A DNA stretch of 64,000 nucleotides from Verrucomicrobium sp. (GTDB lineage: Bacteria > Verrucomicrobiota > Verrucomicrobiia > Methylacidiphilales > UBA1321), in NCBI GenBank assembly GCA_017849585.1, contig JAFIGT010000042.1:62001-126000 (forward strand), written 5' to 3'. The position numbers and the translations under genes were made by a program. The notes beneath the pieces are model-generated. The model was not told where the DNA came from. It did not search any database and worked only from the letters and a program-made list of their open reading frames with translations. Below are positions 20,065 to 27,955 of this stretch, piece by piece. How positions within the stretch are numbered: position 1 is the stretch's first letter; each line of letters begins with the position of its first letter.

Positions 20065-22323
20065 ATGGGTAAACGCAAATCGTCCGTCCGAAAGACTCCC
20101 GTTTCCACCGCCGCCAACGAGGCCAAGCCGCCCGCCGTCATGAGCGACCCGCATCAACTCTGGATGCGCATCGCCCTCGGCACACTCCTCCTGATCGCCC
20201 TGCTGACGACCTACTCGAACTCCTTCGAAGGCGCCTTCCTCCTCGATAACCAGCAGATCATCCTGCTCGATCCCCGGCTCCGCTCCTCGGACTGGAACCC
20301 CAACATCATCAATATCTTCACCAAGGACTACTGGTGGCCCACCCTCGCCTCCGACCTGTATCGTCCGCTCACCACCTTCAGCTACATGGTGAACTGGACC
20401 ATCCTCGGCAATGGCAGTAATTCCGAAGGCTACCACTGGGTGAACTTCATCCTGCATGCCATCAATGTTTTCCTCGTCTACCGGCTCCTCCGCCAGATCG
20501 GCACCCGCGAGATCGTCGGCTACTGGGCCGCCGCGCTCTATGGACTCCACCCCGTCGCGACGGAAGGCGTCACCAACATCGTCGGACGCGCGGATCTTCT
20601 CTCCACCTTCTGCGTTCTCTCCGCCACATTATGTTACGCCCGCAGCGCCAAAAGCCGCGGCAACGCCAAAGCCGGCTGGCTCTTCGGTCTCGGCCTGCTC
20701 GCGCTGACCGGCGTACTCTGCAAGGAGAACGGCGTCATGATCCTCCCCGCCATGTTCTTCTATGACTGGCTCTACCGCAGTCATTCCGACCAAGCCCCCC
20801 TCCCCAGCGGTTGGCGCGCCCGCCTGCAAGTCCTCTACCCCGGCTATCTGGCGGTACTCCCGGCACTCGTCACTTTCGTTTCCGCCCGCATCTGGATGAT
20901 GCGCACCTCGCCGACCTACGGAAATCCCTTCGTCGATAATCCCATCGAACTCGCCGGATTTTTCTCCGGCCGCATGACCGCCTTCAAAGTGCTCGGCCAA
21001 TACATCTGGATGCTCGTCTGGCCCGAGAAACTCTCCTGCGACTGGTCCTACAACCAGATTCCGCTCTATGGACCCGATGCCCCCTGGCATGAGAATATCC
21101 AGTCATGGGTTTCCATCGTCCTCGTCATTGCGCTCCTCGCCATGGCGTGGATTCAGCGCAAGCGGCATCCCTTGATGACCTTCGGCATCCTCTGGTTTTT
21201 CGTCGCCATCTTCCCCACCTCGAACATCCCGATCACCATCGGCAGCATCAAGGGCGAACGCCTGCTCTACATGCCCTACCTCGGCTTCGCCCTCATTGCC
21301 GCCATGGTTCTGGAGTGGATTCGCGGCGGACTGGCCAACCTCCTGCGCCGCGTCAACCCCTCCATCGCCTGGGCCAGTTACACGCTGCCACTCGTCATTT
21401 TCTTTGCCTTCGCCGTGCGCACCCACCTGCGCAATGCGGACTGGCACGATGAATTCTCCCTCTGGTCCAGCGCCGTGCAGACCTGCCCAAACAGCTTCAA
21501 GACCTACAAGGGCTTCTCCAATTGCTTCATCACGAAGAACACCGAAGAAGGTGCCGACCAGGCCATCGCCGTCGCAGAACGCGGTGTCGCCATCTTGGAA
21601 AATCCCCCGCTCCCCATCGAGCGCAAGGACAACACCCTCTACATCAACATCGCCTTCCACTACGCCCGCAAAGCGGAATATTGCATGAACCGCAAGGACC
21701 CCGCCGAAGCGATGAAGTACTACAACAAGGCACTCGGTGCGCTGGAAAAAGCCATGGAGGTGGACCGCTACGCCAACGCCACCTCACGCGCCAAGTTCGT
21801 GCGCCAAGGCAAGAAACCGGAGGAAGTCCGCAACGTGGGCAACCCTACCATTTACGAACTCCTCACCGCCGTCTACATCGGCATGGGCAACTATCCCGCC
21901 GCCGAAAAAGCCGCGCTCTACAACCTCAATCTCAACCCCTACGCCAACCGCGCCAACGTCATGCTCGGCGAAATCAACGCCCGGCAGAAGAACTACGAAC
22001 GCGCGGTGATCTATTGGATTCGACAACTGCTCTTCGATCCGGCCTCCCGCGACACGTGGGAAAACGTCTCGCGCATCTATAATCTCCTCAGCCCCGACCG
22101 GCCCGCCGTTCGCGCCTTGGGCGATGGCAATTACACACTGCTCAAGGATCACCCGATGGCGCGTCAGCACCTCACCCAAGCCTGCATCGAAACGTACCGC
22201 CTCCTCATCGAAACGATCCACTACGACGACGCCCTCAATTTCCGCAAGAAAGCCATTGAGCTCTACGGCTGTCCGCCGGATTTATTTCCGCTTCCGCCCG
22301 GCACCGACCCGACGAAAACGTAA
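20065..22323 (+). CDS. Multi-pass membrane protein with C-terminal TPRs (TMTC/GT-C glycosyltransferase-like)
   Basis: A 752-residue protein. The first segment (about residues 33-52) is followed by a large extracytoplasmic loop with GAFLLDNQQIILLDPRL and by WPTLASDLYRPLTTFSYMVNW. Roughly nine further membrane segments reach about residue 450, and TPR-like helical pairs occupy about 470-720 (AMKYYNKALGALEKAMEV; YPAAEKAALYNLNLNPYANRA). This architecture is that of TMTC/DUF1736-type GT-C glycosyltransferases, which transfer mannose or similar sugars from lipid-linked donors; the acidic residue in the first loop would be the catalytic candidate. The acceptor is unknown. It is a single-gene unit ending before the convergent tyrS. 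Confidence 0.72.
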   Translation: MGKRKSSVRKTPVSTAANEAKPPAVMSDPHQLWMRIALGTLLLIALLTTYSNSFEGAFLLDNQQIILLDPRLRSSDWNPNIINIFTKDYWWPTLASDLYRPLTTFSYMVNWTILGNGSNSEGYHWVNFILHAINVFLVYRLLRQIGTREIVGYWAAALYGLHPVATEGVTNIVGRADLLSTFCVLSATLCYARSAKSRGNAKAGWLFGLGLLALTGVLCKENGVMILPAMFFYDWLYRSHSDQAPLPSGWRARLQVLYPGYLAVLPALVTFVSARIWMMRTSPTYGNPFVDNPIELAGFFSGRMTAFKVLGQYIWMLVWPEKLSCDWSYNQIPLYGPDAPWHENIQSWVSIVLVIALLAMAWIQRKRHPLMTFGILWFFVAIFPTSNIPITIGSIKGERLLYMPYLGFALIAAMVLEWIRGGLANLLRRVNPSIAWASYTLPLVIFFAFAVRTHLRNADWHDEFSLWSSAVQTCPNSFKTYKGFSNCFITKNTEEGADQAIAVAERGVAILENPPLPIERKDNTLYINIAFHYARKAEYCMNRKDPAEAMKYYNKALGALEKAMEVDRYANATSRAKFVRQGKKPEEVRNVGNPTIYELLTAVYIGMGNYPAAEKAALYNLNLNPYANRANVMLGEINARQKNYERAVIYWIRQLLFDPASRDTWENVSRIYNLLSPDRPAVRALGDGNYTLLKDHPMARQHLTQACIETYRLLIETIHYDDALNFRKKAIELYGCPPDLFPLPPGTDPTKT

Positions 22324-22327
22324 GCGT

Positions 22328-22366
22328 AAAAAAAGAGGCTCTCGGAAACGATACGTTCCGAGAGCC
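22328..22366 (-). terminator. Rho-independent terminator for tyrS
   Basis: GGCTCTCGGAA (22337-22347) pairs perfectly with TTCCGAGAGCC (22356-22366). On the minus strand the stem is followed by TCTTTTTTT (22334-22328), the classic signal for ending tyrS. The same stem lies just after the plus-strand gene's stop and may work in both directions. Confidence 0.85.
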
Positions 22367-22397
22367 GAAATCCCCGATCAAGGACAGTGAGGCAGCC

Positions 22398-23678
22398 TCA
22401 CACCGCCTCAATCACCACGTAATTCCGCTTCCCCTTGCGCAGCAACAGATGCTTGCCGAAAAGCAATGCGGCGGAAGTCACCTTGCGCCCGACATCGGAT
22501 TGCCGCTCGTTATTCAGGTAAATGCCTCCCGCCTCCAAATCCTTCCGGGCCTGACCGCGCGACGGGCACAAACCCGAAACCAGTAACAGATCAATGAGAG
22601 ACGTTCCCTCACCTCCGAGTGAGGCAACCTCCACCGTCTTGGTCGGCACTTCACCCACCACATCCTTGAAGATCGCTTCCGTCACGCCATCCAATCCGCC
22701 ACCGAACAGAATCTCGCTCGCACGGATCGCATCATGCACCGCCTGCTCACCATGAATCAGCTTCGTCACTTCCCGCGCCAACGCCTTGTGCGCGTCCCGC
22801 GCTTCCGGCCGCGCGGCGTGCTGCGCTTCGAGCGCTTCGATTTCCTCCTTCGGGAGGAAGGTGAAAAACTTCAGGCACTTGATCACGTTGCGATCATCGG
22901 TCTGAATCCAGAACTGGTAGAAGCGGTACACGCTCGTCTTCTTCGGATCGAGCCAGATCGCACCGGCCACCGACTTGCCGAACTTGGACCCATCTGCGTT
23001 GGTCAAAAGCGGCAACGTCAACCCAAAGGTTTTCGTCCGCGCCTTCTTATGGCACAACTCAATGCCCGCCGTGATGTTGCCCCACTGGTCGGAACCACCG
23101 ATTTCCAACTCGCACTTCAGCGACTGGTTCAGATGGTAGAAATCATAAGCCTGCAGCAGCATGTAACTGAATTCGGTGAAGCTGATGCCGACATCGCGAT
23201 CCTCCATGCGCGCGCGCACGCTTTCCTTCGCGACCATGTGATTGACCGTGAAATGCTTTCCGACATCGCGGAGAAAATCGAGGAATGTGATCGGCGTGAA
23301 CCACGAAGCATTGTCCAACAGTCGCGCCGGATTGTCCTTCGCCTCGAAATCGAGCAACCGCGCGAGCTGAGATTTCACGCTCGCGATATTGGACGCCAAC
23401 ACTTCCGCCGTGAGCAACTGCCGCTCCACCGTCTTCCCGCTCGGGTCGCCGATGCGTCCGGTCGCGCCACCCGCGAGGGCGATGGAATGATGGCCCGCCA
23501 GTTGAAACCGACGCAGCGCCAGTAACGGCACCAGATTGCCCACGTGCAGACTGTCCGCCGTCGGGTCGAACCCGCAATAGAGCGTGATGGGCCCCTGAGC
23601 AAGCCGCACCGTTAAGGCCTCTTTGTCAGTGCAATCCGACAACAGGCCCCGCCATTGGAGGTCATCTAGAATAGTCAT
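22398..23678 (-). CDS. tyrS: Tyrosyl-tRNA synthetase
   Basis: A 426-residue class I synthetase that charges tRNA-Tyr. Visible motifs are the HIGH variant HVGN in DPTADSLHVGNLVPLLALRR, the tyrosine pocket GGSDQWGNITAG, and the KMSKS-equivalent loop KFGKSVAGA. A C-terminal S4 RNA-binding region follows (about residues 355-420, SGLCPSRGQARKDLEAGGIYLN). The length matches bacterial TyrS. It is monocistronic, with its own terminator. Confidence 0.96.
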   Translation of the reverse strand: MTILDDLQWRGLLSDCTDKEALTVRLAQGPITLYCGFDPTADSLHVGNLVPLLALRRFQLAGHHSIALAGGATGRIGDPSGKTVERQLLTAEVLASNIASVKSQLARLLDFEAKDNPARLLDNASWFTPITFLDFLRDVGKHFTVNHMVAKESVRARMEDRDVGISFTEFSYMLLQAYDFYHLNQSLKCELEIGGSDQWGNITAGIELCHKKARTKTFGLTLPLLTNADGSKFGKSVAGAIWLDPKKTSVYRFYQFWIQTDDRNVIKCLKFFTFLPKEEIEALEAQHAARPEARDAHKALAREVTKLIHGEQAVHDAIRASEILFGGGLDGVTEAIFKDVVGEVPTKTVEVASLGGEGTSLIDLLLVSGLCPSRGQARKDLEAGGIYLNNERQSDVGRKVTSAALLFGKHLLLRKGKRNYVVIEAV

Positions 23679-23759
23679 GGTAAAGGGTCATTTATCGCCA
23701 GAATACGCTCTCGCGACAAGGTGAAATTGCAGGCACCGCAAAGCCTCGAAAAGTGAGCG

Positions 23760-24161
23760 TTACCGCGATTCCGACAACGTGCTCGGCACGGTATAGTACG
23801 TCTCTCCCGGCTGCACCACCTGCCCGTTCTCGATCACGGGCGGTTGCTCACGAATAAAGAATGTCGGTTTCCAGTTTTGCATCGCCTTCAGCGCCGCCCA
23901 ATCGGTGCGCGGCACGGCAGGTAAATCCTTCACCGCCCACAGCACGGACAAGGTAATCACCGTCACCACACTGCCAATCATCCAAAAGGTGCGATCCCGG
24001 GCGAATTGAAACCATTGCTGCAACGACGCGGAACTCCGCATCATCGCCATGTGCCGCGAGCGCGGCTTGCGCCCCATCACGGCGGGCGCAAGTTGACGCG
24101 GTCCCTCCGCCGTCGAAAACGGGTGGCGTGACGTATGGTGTGAGTGAGATCCGGACTTCAT
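23760..24161 (-). CDS. Small single-pass membrane protein, function unknown
   Basis: A 133-residue protein not recognised as a known family. The first 57 residues are basic and histidine-rich. One strong membrane helix lies at about residues 60-78 (FWMIGSVVTVITLSVLWAV), followed by a 55-residue extracytoplasmic tail rich in proline. No signal-peptidase site or catalytic motif is seen. It stands alone between tyrS and the toxin-like gene. Confidence 0.55.
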   Translation of the reverse strand: MKSGSHSHHTSRHPFSTAEGPRQLAPAVMGRKPRSRHMAMMRSSASLQQWFQFARDRTFWMIGSVVTVITLSVLWAVKDLPAVPRTDWAALKAMQNWKPTFFIREQPPVIENGQVVQPGETYYTVPSTLSESR

Positions 24162-24261
24162 GACAACAGTCCTACCCTACACGCAAACCGGGAAAAGTCA
24201 CTCCGGCACGTCACGCTCGCTCTCTTCTTTAGGAGCAATTCCAGTCGCCATTTTAATAAGC

Positions 24262-24278
24262 GGCGCGCATCGCGCGCC
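24262..24278 (-). terminator. GC-rich hairpin downstream of the RelE-like gene
   Basis: GGCGCGC (24262-24268) pairs with GCGCGCC (24272-24278) over a 3-base loop. On the minus strand it is followed by GCTTATTAAAAT, a weak terminator-like tail after the gene ending at 24308. Confidence 0.4.
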
Positions 24279-24307
24279 AGCTATTGGGTGCAGGGCTCAG
24301 CCGCTGC

Positions 24308-24655
24308 CTAGCGCCGACCGTCGATCATGTCCCAGAACTCGGGAGTCTTCTGCAAGGCTTCATCTTCGCCCAGCGGCAGCTTTGAACGATAGAGGAAATC
24401 CTTCAGCGAATTCTTGTGCAGCACCCGATGAACGCACAGCCCCTTTTCCGTCAGCTCGAAATAGATGCGATAATCCGTCGCGCGATACCGGAACAACTTC
24501 CGGCCCTCACGGGCCAAGCGACCGAATTTCTCCGGATCGATCTTGTCGAGATCCTCCGGCAGAAAATTAAACTCGCTCAGGATCTGCAATTGCAGCGGCT
24601 TCGGCAGGGCCGACATTTCAGCGGCACTCGTATCGTTGAAGATGACTTGGAACAT
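24308..24655 (-). CDS. RelE/ParE-like toxin-fold protein (no adjacent antitoxin seen)
   Basis: A 115-residue protein with the RelE/ParE fold pattern: an N-terminal strand (FQVIFNDTSAAEMSAL), two helices, then strands containing GRKLFRYRATDYRIYFELTE and VHRVLHKNSLKDFLYR. The YRI-F and basic residues resemble mRNA-interferase or gyrase-toxin members. No small antitoxin gene flanks it: the gene 14 bases upstream is the NamZ-like gene, and downstream is non-coding. It may be an orphan toxin or a domesticated fold with another role. Confidence 0.62.
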   Translation of the reverse strand: MFQVIFNDTSAAEMSALPKPLQLQILSEFNFLPEDLDKIDPEKFGRLAREGRKLFRYRATDYRIYFELTEKGLCVHRVLHKNSLKDFLYRSKLPLGEDEALQKTPEFWDMIDGRR

Positions 24656-24669
24656 GCGTAGGGGGAGGG

Positions 24670-26115
24670 TCAGGGTGTCGTATTCGGAGCGGGGGTGGAA
24701 GTGGTCGGAGCTGGCGTCGCTACCGGCTTGGGGGCGGCAGGTTTCACGGCTGGCTTCTCCGTCTTCTTGGTTTTGGGTTCGGCTTTCGGTGTTGGCTTCG
24801 GTTCAATGTTGGGTTTGGTCGACGCGCTCGGAGTCGGGGCCGGAACCGAAACGACTGTCGGCCGGTTCTGATAAATCAGATACGGTTCCCGCAATTGCCG
24901 GAACGCCGCCAGATGGGGCTGCCAAGTCGCTATCAGGGCGGCAGCGGATTTGCCCGACGTGAAGTGCAACCGCAGGTCATCGCCACCCGCCACCTTGTCA
25001 AACAGGCTCGGTCCCTTGGTCGTGGGCGCCACTTCCTTGCTGAAGAAACGGCCCCCGGTGTATTTCTGAAGTTGCTCCAGCAAAAGCACCGAAAGATTCG
25101 TCAGGTTCACCTGATCGGGGTCCGTCAGAATAATCTGTACGCCCTGACACATCTTGTCCTTGAGCCCTCCATAAAACGGCTTGTAAAAGGCGGGACGAAA
25201 ATAGACGCCCGGCAACTTGAGCCCGTTAAGCTGATCCGCCAACGTGAACGCGTGAAAGTCGTCCCGCCCGAGCAGTTGGAACGGTAGCGTGTAACCAATG
25301 CCATGATTGACCGGCATCCCCTCGCCGACCAAACCGGTGATTACGTAAAAGAGCGATGTGTCCGCCGTCGGAATGTGCGGCGAAGTCGGCACCCAGCTCA
25401 GGCCGGTGTCTTCCCAATACATATTGCGGTACCAACCGCGCATCGGAACAATCGTTAGCTTGGGTCGCGCCGTGATCCACTTCTGCGCATTGATCATGCG
25501 GGCCAATTCGCCCGGAGTGAGACCGTACACATACGGAATGTCCCATTGCCCGACGAACGAACGGAACTTCGGATCGAGCGGCATCCCTTCGACGCGATTG
25601 CCATTGAGCGGATTCGGCCGGTCCAGCACGTAGAATTCAATTCCCGCCTCGCCCGCCGCTTCCATCGCGAGCCCCATCGTGCTGATGTAGGTATAGCTGC
25701 GGCAGCCGATGTCCTGAATGTCGTAAACCAGCACATCGATGTCCTTGAGCATCGCCGGAGTCGGCTTGCGGCTCGGCCCATAGAGAGAAAAGACCGGCAG
25801 CCCCGTGCGCGCATCCTTCGTCGACGCCACGTAATCGCCCGCCAGTTCCGCCCCGTAGACACCATGCTCGGGCGCATACAATGCCACGAGATTCACATTG
25901 GGCGCATCCTTCAAAATATCCACCGTACTGCGGCCCGAAGCAGAAACACCAGTTTGGTTCGTGATCAACCCGACACGTTTACCCTCAAGTCCACGAAATT
26001 GGTTGGCGGCCAGAACATCGATCCCCAGCTCAACTTTGGGCTTGGCGTGCGCCACGCCCCCTGCCCAGCCGACAATGGCGGCGAGAACGATCGCAAAAGT
26101 GTGGAAAAATCTCAT
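24670..26115 (-). CDS. Secreted DUF1343 protein, NamZ-like exo-beta-N-acetylmuramidase
   Basis: The protein (481 residues from the ATG at 26115) has a signal peptide ending near AHAK (about residue 24). A full DUF1343 domain follows, with KRVGLITNQTGVSASG, LYAPEHGVYGAELAG, DVLVYDIQDIGCRSYTYIS and RPNPLNG. NamZ of this family removes terminal N-acetylmuramic acid from peptidoglycan fragments, so a role in cell-wall recycling is expected. The last 65 residues are an unusual Pro/Lys/Thr-rich tail (24670 to about 24866) absent from typical members. The in-frame sequence upstream of 26115 lacks family features, so this ATG, placed before the signal peptide, was chosen. Confidence 0.85.
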   Translation of the reverse strand: MRFFHTFAIVLAAIVGWAGGVAHAKPKVELGIDVLAANQFRGLEGKRVGLITNQTGVSASGRSTVDILKDAPNVNLVALYAPEHGVYGAELAGDYVASTKDARTGLPVFSLYGPSRKPTPAMLKDIDVLVYDIQDIGCRSYTYISTMGLAMEAAGEAGIEFYVLDRPNPLNGNRVEGMPLDPKFRSFVGQWDIPYVYGLTPGELARMINAQKWITARPKLTIVPMRGWYRNMYWEDTGLSWVPTSPHIPTADTSLFYVITGLVGEGMPVNHGIGYTLPFQLLGRDDFHAFTLADQLNGLKLPGVYFRPAFYKPFYGGLKDKMCQGVQIILTDPDQVNLTNLSVLLLEQLQKYTGGRFFSKEVAPTTKGPSLFDKVAGGDDLRLHFTSGKSAAALIATWQPHLAAFRQLREPYLIYQNRPTVVSVPAPTPSASTKPNIEPKPTPKAEPKTKKTEKPAVKPAAPKPVATPAPTTSTPAPNTTP

Positions 26116-26223
26116 GATGTGAATCCACCAGTGTATATATCCCTTGTCTGCAAATGACAAGCAGCAGCATCGTTCCACGCTTGCAGTCGAGCCTATTTGC
26201 CCCGACAATGAACTCTTTACATT

Positions 26224-26847
26224 ATGACCGGCGAATTTCTCCAGAAACTGACGTACTTCCTGATGTTCATTCCGATCCTCACGTTCCATGAGGCGGCCCA
26301 CGCGTGGGTGGCCCATCGGCTCGGTGATGACACGGCGCGCAGTCAGGGACGCCTCACTCTCAATCCTCTCTCCCACATTGACCCCATCGGCACACTGCTC
26401 ATTCCCGCCCTCAGCTTGTTCCTGGGCGGCTTCGGCCTGATCGGCTGGGGCAAGCCAGTACCCATCGACTCCACCCAGTTCCGCAACTGGCGCCGCGACG
26501 AAATTCTCGTCGCCCTCGCCGGCCCCCTTTCCAATCTCATCCTCGCCGCCTTCGTTCTCCTCGCCTGCCGCTGGCTGCCGCCGGAAGATGGACTGCGCGG
26601 ACTCGCCCTGAACTTCACCTTCCTCGCGGTCTTCCTTGCCGTCTTCAACATGCTGCCGATTCCCCCGCTCGACGGCTGGTACCCACTCAAGCATCTTTTC
26701 CGCTTGCCGGAAGATCTCATCTATCGTCTCGGCATGTGGGGCTTCCTTTTACTGTTGGTTCTGATCAATCTCCCGCCTGTGCAATTTGCCCTGATTACTG
26801 CCACGAAATTCATCACGAACCTGCTTCGACTTATCACAGCCTATTAA
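26224..26847 (+). CDS. Site-2 protease family membrane metallopeptidase (M50)
   Basis: A 207-residue multi-pass membrane protein. The zinc motif HEAAH is at residues 22-26 in FHEAAHAWVAHRLGD, followed by the substrate-loop pattern SQGRLTLNPLSHIDPIGTLL and the second metal-ligand motif with Asp in NMLPIPPLDGW. The small size, with no PDZ or CBS domain, fits the compact S2P subgroup. Such enzymes cleave proteins within the membrane, for example anti-sigma factors, but no substrate is suggested by its neighbours. It is divergent from the NamZ-like gene. Confidence 0.9.
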   Translation: MTGEFLQKLTYFLMFIPILTFHEAAHAWVAHRLGDDTARSQGRLTLNPLSHIDPIGTLLIPALSLFLGGFGLIGWGKPVPIDSTQFRNWRRDEILVALAGPLSNLILAAFVLLACRWLPPEDGLRGLALNFTFLAVFLAVFNMLPIPPLDGWYPLKHLFRLPEDLIYRLGMWGFLLLLVLINLPPVQFALITATKFITNLLRLITAY

Positions 26848-26929
26848 CCTGATTTGCAGATACTTAGAGTTTTCTCAAAAGGAATTTTGAACATTCCCGC
26901 CATGAATAGCGTCTATTTATCTGACGCCT

Positions 26930-27340
26930 ATGAAAAAACTCCTTTGGGTTGCCTTGGTTTTAATTGCTTTCACTTCCGTCCCCGCCTTCGCGGGAGGCGG
27001 GTTTTCTGTAAGCGTCGGATACAATAGCGGCTACTGCGGCCCCCGCTATGGCGGCGGTCCGTGGCGTGGCGGTGGATATGGCTACTATGGAGGTGGCCCG
27101 CGCTACTACGGCGCTTACTATCGTCCCTACTATTGCCCGCCGCCCGTGGTGTACTATCGCCCGGCCCCGGTGATTTATGTGCAGCCAGCCCCCGTTGTCG
27201 TGGCCGCTCCGGCCCCGGCTCCGACCGTGATTTATAGCAATGGCAATACGACAACGACCACTACCACGGAAGTAACCACTTCCAATGGACCGGTCTATAC
27301 GTCGTCTTCCTCCGCTTATCGCTACTACCCGAACTGGTAA
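26930..27340 (+). CDS. Small secreted Gly/Tyr/Pro-rich low-complexity protein
   Basis: A 136-residue protein with a clear signal peptide (KKLLWVALVLIAFTSVPAFA, about residues 2-21). A Gly/Tyr-rich zone (about 22-75) follows, then a Pro/Val zone with repeated PAPV units (about 76-105), and a Thr-run before the C-terminus. No catalytic motif is visible. Such proteins are often matrix- or envelope-associated. It has its own strong terminator, so it is monocistronic. Confidence 0.7.
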   Translation: MKKLLWVALVLIAFTSVPAFAGGGFSVSVGYNSGYCGPRYGGGPWRGGGYGYYGGGPRYYGAYYRPYYCPPPVVYYRPAPVIYVQPAPVVVAAPAPAPTVIYSNGNTTTTTTTEVTTSNGPVYTSSSSAYRYYPNW

Positions 27341-27361
27341 GCAGCGGAACAGATCCAGACA

Positions 27362-27393
27362 GGCGGCACTCCCAGTGCCGCCTTTTTCGTTTT
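27362..27393 (+). terminator. Rho-independent terminator
   Basis: GGCGGCACT (27362-27370), a CCC loop, and AGTGCCGCC (27374-27382) form a perfect 9-bp stem followed by TTTTTCGTTTT. It ends the small secreted protein gene and lies just beyond the stop of the opposing gene. Confidence 0.9.
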
Positions 27394-27955
27394 AGTAAAC
27401 GAAAGCGCCCAAGATAAGCAGCACCACTCCGAACGCCACACCCGCAGCGCTCAGAATCCGGCAACGTTGCGGCGTCTTCAAGGCCACTTCCAGTGCATCG
27501 CGCAAGTAGAAAGGCGACGCCACCAAAATCATTCCGACAACCGCCCAGACATAGGCCAGCACCGTCAGCAAATACTTCGCATCGTTATCGACCAGAAAGG
27601 CCGAACTCAAAATCACCTCGGTCCCGAGCAGCAACAGAAACGCCAACCCGCGCACCGCCAAAAACGTCGGCACAAAGATAATCAACAACACGGCTCCGAC
27701 GGCCCAGGCCGTTACTAGGATATGGCGCATCCCGGACATCTCACCCAGATCGGTCGTCGCCGTGAGCCAGCAGAACCAGACACCCGCCACAAATGTGAGC
27801 ACCACTCCGGCAGCATAATTCCGCGGAAACGATTTCACCCAGCGACCGAACGCCTCCGGCCAGATCACACCCGGCAAATGTCCCAGCAAATACAGCGCTC
27901 CGATTACCAGCGCCACGCCGCTCAGTGGCAAATCATACGTCAAGGCATTGATCAT
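27392..27955 (-). CDS. Polytopic membrane protein, function unknown
   Basis: A 187-residue protein with about five to six hydrophobic helices (for example VALVIGALYLLGHLPGVIW, NYAAGVVLTFVAGVWFCWL, ILVTAWAVGAVLLIIFVPTF) and few polar loops. No family was recognised. Its ATG overlaps the miaB stop by four bases (ATGA), so the two are translationally coupled, though a functional link to tRNA modification is not evident. Confidence 0.7.
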   Translation of the reverse strand: MINALTYDLPLSGVALVIGALYLLGHLPGVIWPEAFGRWVKSFPRNYAAGVVLTFVAGVWFCWLTATTDLGEMSGMRHILVTAWAVGAVLLIIFVPTFLAVRGLAFLLLLGTEVILSSAFLVDNDAKYLLTVLAYVWAVVGMILVASPFYLRDALEVALKTPQRCRILSAAGVAFGVVLLILGAFVY

